Shown: positions 52,011 through 60,960 of the stretch, piece after piece
Layout: every line of letters begins with the position of its first letter
Numbering within the stretch: the first letter of the stretch is position 1
Assembly (NCBI GenBank): GCA_963719855.1
Contig: CAVRDK010000008.1
Location: forward strand, 62,001 to 126,000
Direction: 5' to 3'
Length of the DNA: 64,000 nucleotides
Source of the DNA: CAIQPV01 sp963719855
Lineage (GTDB): Bacteria; Pseudomonadota; Gammaproteobacteria; Burkholderiales; Gallionellaceae
Made by a program: the position numbers and the translations under genes
The notes under the pieces: generated by a model
What the model was told of the DNA's origin: nothing
What the model saw: only the letters and a program-made list of their open reading frames with translations
The model's database searches: none

Positions 52011-52490
52011 TCATCCTTGCTTCTGGCTCTCGTGTATCCAGCGCTCAACCTGGCCGCTATCAATTTTCCCGCTGACTGCGGTTGAATGTCCTGCAGCGTC
52101 AAAAAAATAAGTGCGCGGCAGTTCGCCATACCATTGCGGATCCACCTCAAAGCGCAGACGCTCGGTGTAGCTGTCGGCGAATACCCAGGATTCGGCATGT
52201 CCCAAGAGGTAACGATGCAGCGTGCGTGCTATCTGCTGTTTTTGCTCTGGCGTGTCGGTGGAAACCAGCACCAAGTCAAGGCTGCGGTATTTTTTCGCCA
52301 GCTTGCCGAACAGCACCATATCGTCGCGACAATGGGTGCAATCTAACGACCACAGTGCAAGCACGAAGGGACGCCCTTGATGGGATGACACGATGGTTTG
52401 TTGGCTGCCGCGCACGAATGGTTTCAAATCTTGCGCCTGCACTGCTACGCAAACCAGCAACGCGGCAAAAAATAAAATACCGCGATTCAC
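52011..52490 (-). CDS. Secreted thioredoxin-like (TlpA/redoxin) protein
   Basis: A 159-residue periplasmic protein. GTG 52490 overlaps the preceding stop (GTGA) and leads a signal peptide (GILFFAALLVCVAVQAQ). The thioredoxin fold has the CxxC centre in LWSLDCTHCRDDMVLFGKLA and LPRTYFFDAAGHSTAVSG with the cis-Pro. It could keep a metal ligand or partner cysteines reduced, for example HSCDCC in the neighbouring Asp-box protein (inference). Confidence 0.85.
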   Translation of the reverse strand: MNRGILFFAALLVCVAVQAQDLKPFVRGSQQTIVSSHQGRPFVLALWSLDCTHCRDDMVLFGKLAKKYRSLDLVLVSTDTPEQKQQIARTLHRYLLGHAESWVFADSYTERLRFEVDPQWYGELPRTYFFDAAGHSTAVSGKIDSGQVERWIHESQKQG

Positions 52491-53713
52491 GGTGCGACTT
52501 CCAGCGCGATGAGACGATAACCTTCCTGCCTGGAGTTCCATGACAACCAGACTTTGCCGTTATGGCTGGCCAGTTGCGGATGGTCTGATGCGTCGTGGGT
52601 GACAGCTACGACGCGCGGCTGCGACCATGATGTGCCACCGTCGCGCGAGTGCATCATCCGCACCGAGGAAACTTCACCGTCGAATTCCTTCCACACCAGA
52701 AAGACTTCCCGTCCCAAGCTCAACACGTCGGGATGCCCTGCCTGATGCGCATCGTCGCCGAAATGCAGCTGTGCGGAAAATGTTTGTCCCTCGTCGCGTG
52801 ATTGCGCATAAAACAATCCTTGCACCTTGGGTGCATAGTCGAACCAGGCCAGGTGGTAAATATTGTCGGGGGCGATGGCAAACGCCGGGCCGTGATGCGG
52901 GCATGCCTCTATTTTCCATTCATCATGGCTGACGCGGCGCATTTCGTTCTTGCCGTCCAATTTGGCCAGTACGTGGTCGCGAATGTTGTCGTCGAAATCG
53001 TGCCTCCAGAACGCCACCGGCGCTCCTTCCGGGGGCGCGGCCAGCGCGATGCGGCAACAATCGCAGGAATGGTCGGCGAGCTTTAGGTTTGCCGCGAAGC
53101 TTGCGCCACCATTATCGGACACCGCGTAATACAGCGCAGAACCGCCATATTTGTCGCCTTTCTTTTTCGCCGCCGCGAGATCGCGTTTATCCAGCCATGC
53201 AAGGTAAATCTTGCCATCCGAGCTGACCATCATCGCATCGAAGCGATGGCCGATCACGTCATGATTGTCGTTGACCGTGATCGGCGCGGAAAATGTCTTG
53301 CCGCCGTCGAGCGAGCGGGAGAAGCGCACGTTGCCGGTGTAAGGTTTGTCCAGCAGCATGGTCCATGAAACATACACCTCGCCATGCTTGCCGATTGCAA
53401 TTTTCTGTCTGCTGTCGCCGTCCGCACCGATAGCCTCCGCTTGCGGATTGACCAGCACCTTGGATGAAAACGTTTTACCTGAATCATCGGAATAATCCAC
53501 CTGAACATGGTGATCTTTTACGCTCGTGCGCCACAGACGCCCATGCGCATCGAACGCGACCGACATCGCCAGTGTTTGTTCTTTTGCCAGCGAGTCGGCC
53601 CACATTTTTTCCGGGCTGGATTTCGCGCTGCCGTGCTCGTGCTCCTCATGCGCCATGACCGACGCGGTGCAAAACATGAAACATAAAGCTGTAAGGATGA
53701 GATGACTTTTCAT
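52487..53713 (-). CDS. Secreted Asp-box (BNR) beta-propeller protein
   Basis: A 408-residue protein with a signal peptide (LILTALCFMFCTASVMA) and a His/Glu-rich mature start (HEEHEHGS). At least five Asp-boxes indicate a sialidase-like beta-propeller: SDDSGKTF, SLDGGKTF, SDNGGASF, SRDEGQTF and SRDGGTSW. The catalytic residues of real sialidases are not evident. The cysteine cluster HSCDCCRIA and the His-rich N-terminus suggest metal binding. It lies between the receptor and the thioredoxin-like gene, so it probably acts in the same uptake process. Confidence 0.82.
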   Translation of the reverse strand: MKSHLILTALCFMFCTASVMAHEEHEHGSAKSSPEKMWADSLAKEQTLAMSVAFDAHGRLWRTSVKDHHVQVDYSDDSGKTFSSKVLVNPQAEAIGADGDSRQKIAIGKHGEVYVSWTMLLDKPYTGNVRFSRSLDGGKTFSAPITVNDNHDVIGHRFDAMMVSSDGKIYLAWLDKRDLAAAKKKGDKYGGSALYYAVSDNGGASFAANLKLADHSCDCCRIALAAPPEGAPVAFWRHDFDDNIRDHVLAKLDGKNEMRRVSHDEWKIEACPHHGPAFAIAPDNIYHLAWFDYAPKVQGLFYAQSRDEGQTFSAQLHFGDDAHQAGHPDVLSLGREVFLVWKEFDGEVSSVRMMHSRDGGTSWSQPRVVAVTHDASDHPQLASHNGKVWLSWNSRQEGYRLIALEVAP

Positions 53714-53836
53714 TGGTTGTCTGTTTTTCGATTTTTTAACGGAACTATCAGCGAATATTCCCCGGAACTTGGCCGGGGATTTACTTTGGCACGAGCTAAA
53801 TCATATTCATTAAGCAGATGCATCGTGATAGCCCCA

Positions 53837-56263
53837 TCACATATCGAACTTCACGCTGGCAAACAAAGTCCGCATCGGGTAGGGATTCGGATTAACGAAA
53901 TACTGGCAGTTAGTCAGATTGTTAACGCCCAGAGACGCCGACCATAGCTTGTCAATTTTGTAGAGCGCCTTGACATCAACCACACTGTACATACTGACCG
54001 TTGTTCCATATACATTGGGGTTAGGATTAGGATTGCCTGCCGCTGTCCAAAGTGAGACTTGCTGGGCACTGCTATAGCGATAATTCGCGCTATAGGAGAG
54101 GCGTTCAGAAGCATGGTACGTTCCAGACAACGTTGTCCGAAAATTTGGAATACGCGGCTGATCCGTACGCACCAGAATCGGATTCCCGGCATCGGACGTA
54201 ATTAGTGAATTGACCCAAGTTGCGCTGCCGGAAAAATCGAACCGATTCCACAGATTCTTCAGCTCCAGTGCTGATTCAAAGCCGATTGTGTGAACTTCGT
54301 CAACATTTTGGTTGCCGCTTATAATATACCCCGGCAAGAATGTCGTATCAGTCGTGCTGATGATCGCATTTTTCTTGGCTTCACCGAACAACGAATTGCG
54401 CCACATACCATACTCAAGGCGTCGTTCCGCCGCTAATTCCACAGAGTCGACTGTCTCTGGCATGAGGTTAGGATTGTTTGTTGGTTTATTATATGGCGCT
54501 GGAAGTGCTGCAATCTGTGGAGCAGTAAGGGCAGCTCCAGTGCTAGATTGAGGGGTGACATTGGCGAATAGTTCACCTACAGTAGGAAATCGCGTGCCTC
54601 TTCCATAAGAACTACGCAATCCCCAGTTTTCTGTAGCCTGATAGGAAAGGGCTACTTTAGGGGAAAAAGCGCTGACGGTACGATTTTGATAGGTCACTGT
54701 CCCAGTAGTGGTGGTGTAGTTGCTGCCATCGGATGCTTGCCAGTTTTCCATACGTCCGCCTCCAACCAGTTTCCAAGCTGGGGCCAGCTGCAAAGCATCC
54801 TGGAGGTACAGCGCCTGCGTTTCCGTTTTCCCCATTGAACTACTGGACAACGTGCCTGGAGCACTCGTTTTCCAATTGGTGCCTGAGACGAGGGTGTCAG
54901 TAATTGACTGCAAAGTGTAGGCATCTGTGTGATAGCCAAAACTCAATTGATGTGTGCTCTTCATATCACCATCTGGACGAAAATCACCGCGTAGATCAAG
55001 ATTCTGCCAGCCTGTCCCGTTCCCGATAGCGATTGTCCCGGCGGTAGCAGCGGAACTGGGGGTTGTTCCAGTATTGCCTGATGAGGCACGAACCTCATCC
55101 TTGTTTTCGTTAAAGATGCTGGCATTGACTTCCCAGTCCCACCTGCCACCAGTGTCGGATTTCACCCTTAAACCGTTCATAGAATAATCACTAATCTGGG
55201 TTCCCGCAGCTGGCGCAGTTACCGTGTAATTTGCGCCGTTGATTTTAACGGCCCCAGCGTAAATCGTTTGACCCGCCGCATTTGTAAGATAGCTGACAAC
55301 CGTTTTATCAGAATTGTTCTGCCAGTTATCATAGGTATAGGTAGCGCGCACTGTCGGAGAAAAATCGTAAGCCACTTTGACATTGCCGTCATCCTGAATT
55401 GAATGGTCAATTCCCAATGCTGAGGTAACGAGGGTGGCAACATTCGCCGGATTAATGTAAGAAACTGCGCCCGTCACCGCACCAAGGCCCCCAGCTCCTG
55501 CATGAGTAGCGGCAGGTTGGTTACCAAATGTCATAGGCTGTCCTGTGTTATCCAAATGGTCAACATTCACATAGAACGAAAAATTGCCAACTTTGTCACC
55601 CAAAGACGCAGTGGCATGTGATCCATTATAGTCAGCGTTCGTGCCAAATAACTGGTAGTGCTGCGTCATGATATCCGCTGACGCGTGGGCTTCAAACTTA
55701 TCAGGCATATGGGTTGTTATATTTACTACACCACCAGCCGAGTTGCCGGGGTAAAGAGCAGAGAAAGGGCCATATATGAGATCAACCCGGTCAATTTCTT
55801 CCGGCGACACCATGCCCCAGCGCGGTGGGGTGCTATAGCTGTTATTGAGAAAATTCGAGAGCAGCATCCCATCCGCATAAACGGTAGTTTGCGCGCTGGC
55901 AATGGAGCTATTCACCCGCATCACCAGAATGCCGTTAATGTCGCCGATGTAGCGTTCACGGACATGGACGCTCGGCAGGTATTCAAGCACAGCGCCCGTG
56001 GTTACCGCATTGATTGACTCGTTAAGCTGCTCAGCCGTTACCCCCGCTGTCGTTACTGGCAAATTGGCAGGGACAGCAGGTTTAATCACTGGCTTGGGGG
56101 CAACACCTTTAATTTCCAAAGTATCCAACTGCACTGGCGCTTCCGCATTCGCCGTCGGTGTCTGCGCTACAGACGGTGCTCCATCTGCATAAACGGCTTG
56201 GCTAATAACAATGATTAACAAACTCAATGCAAAACAAATAGCTTTGGTATTACGCGCTTCCAT
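53837..56263 (-). CDS. TonB-dependent outer-membrane receptor
   Basis: An 808-residue receptor: signal peptide (FALSLLIIVISQAVYA), a Pro-rich N-terminal stretch with a TonB-box-like LDTLEIKGV, a plug domain (AVLEYLPSVHVRERYIGDIN, then IYGPFSALYPGNSAGGVVNI) and a barrel ending TLFASVKFDM with terminal aromatic residues. The plug LYPGNSAGGVVNITTH is typical of this superfamily. The substrate is unknown; the linked His- and Cys-rich partners favour a metal or metal chelate. It heads the six-gene operon receptor/Asp-box/redoxin/tonB/exbB/exbD. Confidence 0.9.
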   Translation of the reverse strand: MEARNTKAICFALSLLIIVISQAVYADGAPSVAQTPTANAEAPVQLDTLEIKGVAPKPVIKPAVPANLPVTTAGVTAEQLNESINAVTTGAVLEYLPSVHVRERYIGDINGILVMRVNSSIASAQTTVYADGMLLSNFLNNSYSTPPRWGMVSPEEIDRVDLIYGPFSALYPGNSAGGVVNITTHMPDKFEAHASADIMTQHYQLFGTNADYNGSHATASLGDKVGNFSFYVNVDHLDNTGQPMTFGNQPAATHAGAGGLGAVTGAVSYINPANVATLVTSALGIDHSIQDDGNVKVAYDFSPTVRATYTYDNWQNNSDKTVVSYLTNAAGQTIYAGAVKINGANYTVTAPAAGTQISDYSMNGLRVKSDTGGRWDWEVNASIFNENKDEVRASSGNTGTTPSSAATAGTIAIGNGTGWQNLDLRGDFRPDGDMKSTHQLSFGYHTDAYTLQSITDTLVSGTNWKTSAPGTLSSSSMGKTETQALYLQDALQLAPAWKLVGGGRMENWQASDGSNYTTTTGTVTYQNRTVSAFSPKVALSYQATENWGLRSSYGRGTRFPTVGELFANVTPQSSTGAALTAPQIAALPAPYNKPTNNPNLMPETVDSVELAAERRLEYGMWRNSLFGEAKKNAIISTTDTTFLPGYIISGNQNVDEVHTIGFESALELKNLWNRFDFSGSATWVNSLITSDAGNPILVRTDQPRIPNFRTTLSGTYHASERLSYSANYRYSSAQQVSLWTAAGNPNPNPNVYGTTVSMYSVVDVKALYKIDKLWSASLGVNNLTNCQYFVNPNPYPMRTLFASVKFDM

Positions 56264-56394
56264 AACTTCCCCACCCTTTTAGAATATGCATCTTTAAATA
56301 TATTTAAAGCATTGTAGGGATGTATTTGAACAATTGGAATGCGTCAAATTGTCGCACCCAACATTTACTCTCCCGCTCGGTAGACGGTGTCGTA

Positions 56395-56595
56395 CATAGA
56401 TTCATCAAGGGGAAGAATGCTATATCAATAGCAAGACGATTCATGGGGCGCGCCAAGAGTTTTACGGGTGAGAATTTCTGGGCGAGAGACTACTTTGTAT
56501 CAACGGTAGGGCTGGACGAAGAAATGGTGAGAGCGTACATCCGGCATCAGGGAAAGGGAGATGAGCGATATAACCAGCTCAAACTTGAAGTGTGA
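56395..56595 (+). pseudogene. 3' remnant of an IS200/IS605-type (Y1) transposase
   Basis: The translated stretch FIKGKNAISIARRFMGRAKS, NFWARDYFVSTVGLDEEMVR, AYIRHQGKGDERYNQLKLE matches the C-terminal end of Y1 transposases (usually GKSAIxIxR, FWARGYxVSTVG, YIxxQ). The Tyr in AYIRHQ would be the nucleophile, but the HUH part is missing, so it is inactive. A hairpin with a T-run follows at 56600-56630. Confidence 0.75.
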
Positions 56596-56599
56596 GATG

Positions 56600-56630
56600 A
56601 GCGCCTTCAGGCGCTTCATGTTCTTTTTTT
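56600..56630 (+). terminator. Hairpin with T-run after the transposase remnant
   Basis: GCGCC-TTCA-GGCGC at 56601-56614 is followed by TTCATGTTCTTTTTTTG. It works as a terminator shape; it may also be the old right-end hairpin of the IS200-like element. Confidence 0.6.
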
Positions 56631-56700
56631 GTGGGGCTAACAGAAATAAACCCCGGCTCTGCCGAGGGTTACTTAATTTTCAGATAATAATTCCACCGGA

Positions 56701-56758
56701 TGTGGGAGCGGCTTCAGCCGCGAAATCCAAATACATCGCGGCTGAAGCCGCTCCCACA
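56701..56758. repeat. REP-type palindrome
   Basis: A 23-nt arm starting TGTGGGAGCGGCTTCAGCCG (56701-56723) and its exact complement (56736-56758) flank a 12-bp loop. This sequence type is widespread in pseudomonads and other proteobacteria. Its closeness to a Y1 transposase remnant is notable because REPs are often spread by Y1 enzymes. Confidence 0.88.
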
Positions 56759-56915
56759 ATTAATGCTAATTTAAATGGGAATTGGAATAAGTTATTCGAA
56801 GCTACCGTACATGCTCTGAAAAAATACAGGACTTCTTTCGAATGCGACAAGCACCTCGTATCGCCTTTGGATTTTCCATCCTTGTGAATGGGCGCCAGCC
56901 AACCGTTGCAATCGA
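56759..56915. other. AT-rich spacer, no gene seen
   Basis: Short non-coding stretch between the REP palindrome and the end of the cytochrome-linked hypothetical gene. No further structure recognised. Confidence 0.4.
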
Positions 56916-57362
56916 TCAGAACCCAAGTGCCTCAACGACGGCAACCAAGTCGGCAAAGCTGGCTGATTCGAGTTTCACGGCCAGCGCATCCTTGTTCAGC
57001 CCTTCGCATTCGAATGCGGTCAGTGTCACTTCAAAAGGCAGTTCCCTGATCTCCAGCGGTGACATGAACCCGATGTGGCAGATGTGGGCAAGGCACAGAC
57101 GTTCCGGCTCGGTGAGTTCCAGGCCGTGATACTCCAGAATTTCCAGGTATCGCTCTGCTGTGCGGTTGAGCTTGCCGCTAATCTCCAGAGTATTCTTCTG
57201 CCCCGCCGCAAGAATCGCGAGCGGCGGTCCAAAAAAGACGTTGGTCTTTCCGACGGCTCGCGTTTTTTCGGACTCTCTCAGAGCAGGGGCGACCCAGCTA
57301 GGGTCGCCCCTGTCTTGACCAGGCACGGGCGTCAAGGCAACGTCATCAGGGTGATGCGACAT
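56916..57362 (-). CDS. Hypothetical protein translationally linked to a multihaem cytochrome
   Basis: A 148-residue soluble protein with no signal peptide. ATG 57362 overlaps the cytochrome stop as TGATG, so the pair should be co-translated. The C-terminal two thirds are helical (RTAERYLEILEYHGLELTEP, ERLCLAHICHIGFMSPLEIR); the last about 50 residues are acidic. I do not recognise a family. Position suggests a maturation or regulatory role for the Fe-S/NrfD/cytochrome module. Confidence 0.6.
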   Translation of the reverse strand: MSHHPDDVALTPVPGQDRGDPSWVAPALRESEKTRAVGKTNVFFGPPLAILAAGQKNTLEISGKLNRTAERYLEILEYHGLELTEPERLCLAHICHIGFMSPLEIRELPFEVTLTAFECEGLNKDALAVKLESASFADLVAVVEALGF

Positions 57363-58141
57363 CAGTGGCTGACCGGGGGCAAGAGTTCGTACTTGGCGTC
57401 TTTCATCCCCTTGGGAAGTTGGGGAGGCGATTCCGGCTCAATCTGGATGAATCCCCTGTTTCTGTCACCGTCCTGAACGTTGTGGGGATTATGGCATTCG
57501 GTGCAGACGAACCAGCGCTTCTTGCCCGTGCTGGCCCATTCGCCGATCCGCTTGCCATGAATGCCGTCCCTCCAGTCGCGGAATTTGTCGCCGTGACACT
57601 TGCCGCAAAGCAGCTGCGGCTGATCAAAGCTGACCGGATCGCCAAAGTTGTCTACCAACTTGTTGCGCTGGGTCGTGTTGTGGCAATCGAGACACCAGAT
57701 GCGGCCGCGACCATGCTGCAGGTTCTTGGCATCGGGTAGCAGACCTTCCATCGTTGGGATCGGGTGCGGCTTTTTGTTCTTCGGCAGCGCAGGCGGAATG
57801 AATTTGGGGCCGATGCCATTGTGGCAAGCCGTCCCGCACATCGGCAGGATGGCTAGAATCCCGGAACGTGGCCTGACGACAGCCTTTCCGGCGGGAATCT
57901 TTTCCATAAGAGGCATGTCACCCATGGGAACGGTGCCATCGAAAGGATCGCCCCACCAGAGCACCGCACCGGTTTTCGGCGAACACTTCACGTTGGGCCA
58001 GCCCGGCTTCAGGTCGCGTTTTGTGACTTCCGAGGCGCCCTTTCGGCTCTCGAAGCAGACCGTATCTTCATCCGCAAAAGCGGAAGAAATCATCCCGCAG
58101 CAGAACGCCAGAATTACTATGTTGGATACAAGTTTTTTCAT
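57362..58141 (-). CDS. Periplasmic tetrahaem c-type cytochrome
   Basis: A 259-residue protein with signal peptide (KKLVSNIVILAFCCGMISSA). It has four haem sites: CGTACH (an unusual CX3CH), CLDCH, CGKCH and CTECH. A WWGDPFDGTVPMGDMPLMEK segment precedes the first. GAGGCGACAACC lies before ATG 58141. It is the last electron carrier of the operon and probably takes electrons from, or gives them to, the NrfD/Fe-S pair. Too large for DsrJ (about 150 residues, three haems). Confidence 0.88.
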   Translation of the reverse strand: MKKLVSNIVILAFCCGMISSAFADEDTVCFESRKGASEVTKRDLKPGWPNVKCSPKTGAVLWWGDPFDGTVPMGDMPLMEKIPAGKAVVRPRSGILAILPMCGTACHNGIGPKFIPPALPKNKKPHPIPTMEGLLPDAKNLQHGRGRIWCLDCHNTTQRNKLVDNFGDPVSFDQPQLLCGKCHGDKFRDWRDGIHGKRIGEWASTGKKRWFVCTECHNPHNVQDGDRNRGFIQIEPESPPQLPKGMKDAKYELLPPVSH

Positions 58142-58151
58142 GGTTGTCGCC

Positions 58152-59420
58152 TCACCTTGACTCGTATGCAGCAGTCTTGCCACTGCTCGCGATATCAATG
58201 GACTTCGCCGCCGCCCCCCCGTATCTGATCTCGCCGAGCAGGATGCCGATGGCACCCTTGAGCAGGATGGTCAGGATGAAGAAGCCCATCGCCCAGAGAC
58301 CGATTGTCATCATGATTTCAATCAGGGTCGGGTAATACTCGGTCACTTCGCCGATGGGGGTGGGGATGAAGCCGGGAACGACCAGCCCCATTCCCTTCTC
58401 GACCCATATTCCGCCAAATGCCAGAACGCAGGCAATGGGGAGCAACTTGGGGTTGGTACGGATGCTGGGAACCAGAAACATCACAAAGGCAATGATCATT
58501 GCAATCAGGGAACCCCAGAACCAGGGAACAAGCTTGGTAAGGCCATTCAGGCCAAACATCAGGTAGTAAAGGCCATCCGCATGCTCGGTGCGAGGATACA
58601 GTTCGATCACCACTTCCGACATCGTCAGGAACAGCGCGATGCCGAGGCACCAGGTTATGATGAGCGACAGCAGGTTGATCGCTTCGTCCTGAATCCACAG
58701 CTTGGTGTTGTTGCGGATGATCTGGAAAATCAGGATGATCAGGCAGGGACCCGCCGCAAACGCGGTAACGATAAATTTAATCGGCATTACGCTGTGGGCC
58801 CACATTGGACGCGCAGCCAACGTCGCGATCAGGAAGGCCGTGACCGTGTGAATGCTGAGTGCCCAGACGATCGAGATGTAGATCAATGGCATGAAGAACT
58901 TCTTGTTTATCGTGCCGCCAGAGTACTTCACATAGAGGAAGTAAAATCCGCAGACACAATTAAGCAAGAGGTACACGGTGAGCACCAGCACATCCCACGC
59001 CAGCATCGAGTTGGGCATGTTGTAGATGCCGAGGTACGGAATCATGTGCCAGAGCCGGTCGGGCCGCCCCATGTGGGCAAACACGAACAGCATGACCATG
59101 ATCACCGATGCAATCGCCAGCATTTCGCCCAGCACCGTAACTTCATGCATCGCCTTGTGATGGTGGACGTAAGCGGGAAACACGATGGTCACTGCCCCGG
59201 CCGCCACGCCGACCAGGAACACCAGGTTAGCAAAGTAGAGGCCATCGTGAATCTGGCTGGTTAGACCTGTAACGATCAGGCCTTCGGTATTTTGCACGTA
59301 AAACCCATACAGCGCGATCGCACTGAGGACTGCAAGAAAACCCATCCAGGCATAGAACTGCTTGCCGCCTTTGATGATGTAGCGAACGTAATCGGGTGTG
59401 AAACTCATTAGTTTTTGCAC
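58152..59420 (-). CDS. NrfD/PsrC-family quinone-interacting membrane subunit (DsrP-like)
   Basis: A 422-residue membrane protein with about ten helices: FYAWMGFLAVLSAIALYGFY, GLYFANLVFLVGVAAGAVTI, MLAIASVIMVMLFVFAHMGR. NrfD proteins exchange electrons with quinol; the length and the AHMGRPDRLWHMIPYLGIYN motif are DsrP/HmcC-like. It lies between the Fe-S and cytochrome genes of the operon. A 12-bp gap separates it from the Fe-S gene. Confidence 0.9.
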   Translation of the reverse strand: MQKLMSFTPDYVRYIIKGGKQFYAWMGFLAVLSAIALYGFYVQNTEGLIVTGLTSQIHDGLYFANLVFLVGVAAGAVTIVFPAYVHHHKAMHEVTVLGEMLAIASVIMVMLFVFAHMGRPDRLWHMIPYLGIYNMPNSMLAWDVLVLTVYLLLNCVCGFYFLYVKYSGGTINKKFFMPLIYISIVWALSIHTVTAFLIATLAARPMWAHSVMPIKFIVTAFAAGPCLIILIFQIIRNNTKLWIQDEAINLLSLIITWCLGIALFLTMSEVVIELYPRTEHADGLYYLMFGLNGLTKLVPWFWGSLIAMIIAFVMFLVPSIRTNPKLLPIACVLAFGGIWVEKGMGLVVPGFIPTPIGEVTEYYPTLIEIMMTIGLWAMGFFILTILLKGAIGILLGEIRYGGAAAKSIDIASSGKTAAYESR

Positions 59421-59431
59421 GACTTGACTCC

Positions 59432-60532
59432 TTAGTCGTAGAAATAAAAGAACTTGGGAAAGGTGTTCATATCGGCTTTCAAACGGAACACATTCTTTCT
59501 CGCCAGAATCAGGCTCACTTCGCTTTCCGGATCAAGCAAATTGCCGAACTTGCGGGCGCCCACCGGACAAACTTCGACACAGGCTGGATAGCGTCCTTTG
59601 CGAGTCCGCTGTAAGCACCAGTGGCACTTTTCAACGACGCCCCGCATGCGCGGCCGGTTGCCCAGATAATGCGTCACCGGGTTCATCTCTTCCTTGGGCA
59701 GGACGGGAGTGGTGAGGTTGAAACGGCGCGCCCAGTAAGGGCAAGCACCCATGCACATGCGGCAACCGATACACCAGTTGTAGTCGATCACCACCACGCC
59801 GTCTGGTTCACGGTAAGTCGTTCTCACCGGGCAAACCTTGACGCAGGGCGGCTTCTCGCACTGCATGCAGGCGATCGGCATGTAGGTGGCGTCTTTTTCC
59901 GGAACGGCCGCAGCTTCGTAGTGGTACTGTCCTTCGAGGACGGTGCCGGCCGGGCTGTACGCGTTACCCCCAACCTGAATGCCAAGCCCTTCGGGATAAC
60001 CCTCGTTCATCTTCTCTTTTGAGAACTCTCCCCGTTCCATCCTGAGCACCTGAATCCACTCAATGCGCTCTCCGGGTTCCGTACCGCGCGATTGATTGTT
60101 CTCGGCAACGCAACCCTTGACGCAGCGGCGGCAGCCAATGCACTTTCTGACGTTCAGAGCATAACCCATGAGAACATTTGGCTGTGCCTCGGTGCCGTCA
60201 ACGGTGACCTTCTTGCCGTACTCCGCTGAGTAGCGTCTTTCAAGCCGGACGCGTGCTTCAGCCTTCTCCTGTGGGGTCATCAGGCGGTAGTTGCCTTGAA
60301 AATGCTCAGCCCATTCGATAGCGGCCTGCGCATCATCGGACACGGCCATCAGCGCTCCAGCGCCCATCAGCGACGACAGGCTTAGCATTCCGCCGGTCTT
60401 CAGGAAGTCGCGGCGCGAGGTTGTTTTGCCCGTAGCGCAAGGCTCTAAAGGCTCTGCCGACGCTGCTTGCGCCGGACATTCGGATGGTTGCTCCTTGACA
60501 GGATTGGCAAAGGGAATCTTTTTAGAGGCCAC
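59432..60532 (-). CDS. Tat-exported 4Fe-4S ferredoxin subunit (DsrO/NrfC-like)
   Basis: A 366-residue periplasmic Fe-S protein. The twin-arginine signal is TSRRDFLKTGGMLSLSSLMG. Four cysteine clusters follow: CIGCRRCVKGCVAENNQS, CMQCEKPPCVKVCPV, CIGCRMCMGACPYWARRFNL and CHWCLQRTRKGRYPACVEVC, the NrfC/DsrO/PsrB pattern. It passes electrons between NrfD and the cytochrome or an unknown catalytic partner. First gene of this four-gene operon. There is no molybdopterin subunit nearby. Confidence 0.92.
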   Translation of the reverse strand: MASKKIPFANPVKEQPSECPAQAASAEPLEPCATGKTTSRRDFLKTGGMLSLSSLMGAGALMAVSDDAQAAIEWAEHFQGNYRLMTPQEKAEARVRLERRYSAEYGKKVTVDGTEAQPNVLMGYALNVRKCIGCRRCVKGCVAENNQSRGTEPGERIEWIQVLRMERGEFSKEKMNEGYPEGLGIQVGGNAYSPAGTVLEGQYHYEAAAVPEKDATYMPIACMQCEKPPCVKVCPVRTTYREPDGVVVIDYNWCIGCRMCMGACPYWARRFNLTTPVLPKEEMNPVTHYLGNRPRMRGVVEKCHWCLQRTRKGRYPACVEVCPVGARKFGNLLDPESEVSLILARKNVFRLKADMNTFPKFFYFYD

Positions 60533-60960
60533 AACTGTCCTCCAGAAAATAAAGAATCATCATTGTTCTCTCAAAATATATTAGTAATATCCAACGCGCT
60601 TGCCGAGAGCATCCTCGGGCTCAAACACTACCATCATAACGACAGAAAATCCAAGCAGGGCTTGTGTAGGGCAGGGCGCGGCTGCAAAATCGGCTGTGCT
60701 AATCATCGTAGTGTAAATAAAAAAGGGGGGGACTCCCCCTTGTCTTGCTTGCCAAACGACAATATTATCATATCAGCCGTTACTAACATTATAAAACAAT
60801 TCCTATCCGGATTCATTGATGTAGGTCAATAAATAAATCAACCTGTAATATTTAGCCGCGCCGTGATAAAAACACACTTGGTCGGCGAGCTTGCTCATCT
60901 AAAATAGGCTCAAACAAATCAACCATCTTGCGTATCCGCCAATGAAAACAGGAAGGACGG
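60533..60960. other. Intergenic region upstream of the Fe-S operon
   Basis: About 430 bp without a gene. It holds the terminator of the GGDEF-EAL gene (60716-60741) and presumably the promoter of the Fe-S/NrfD/cytochrome operon in the AT-rich part near 60540-60600. No further structure recognised. Confidence 0.5.
60716..60741 (-). terminator. Rho-independent terminator of the GGDEF-EAL gene
   Basis: Read on the minus strand, AAGGGGGAGTCCCCCCC forms a short G/C stem followed by TTTTTTATTT. It lies about 220 bp after the stop of the GGDEF-EAL gene. Confidence 0.7.
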
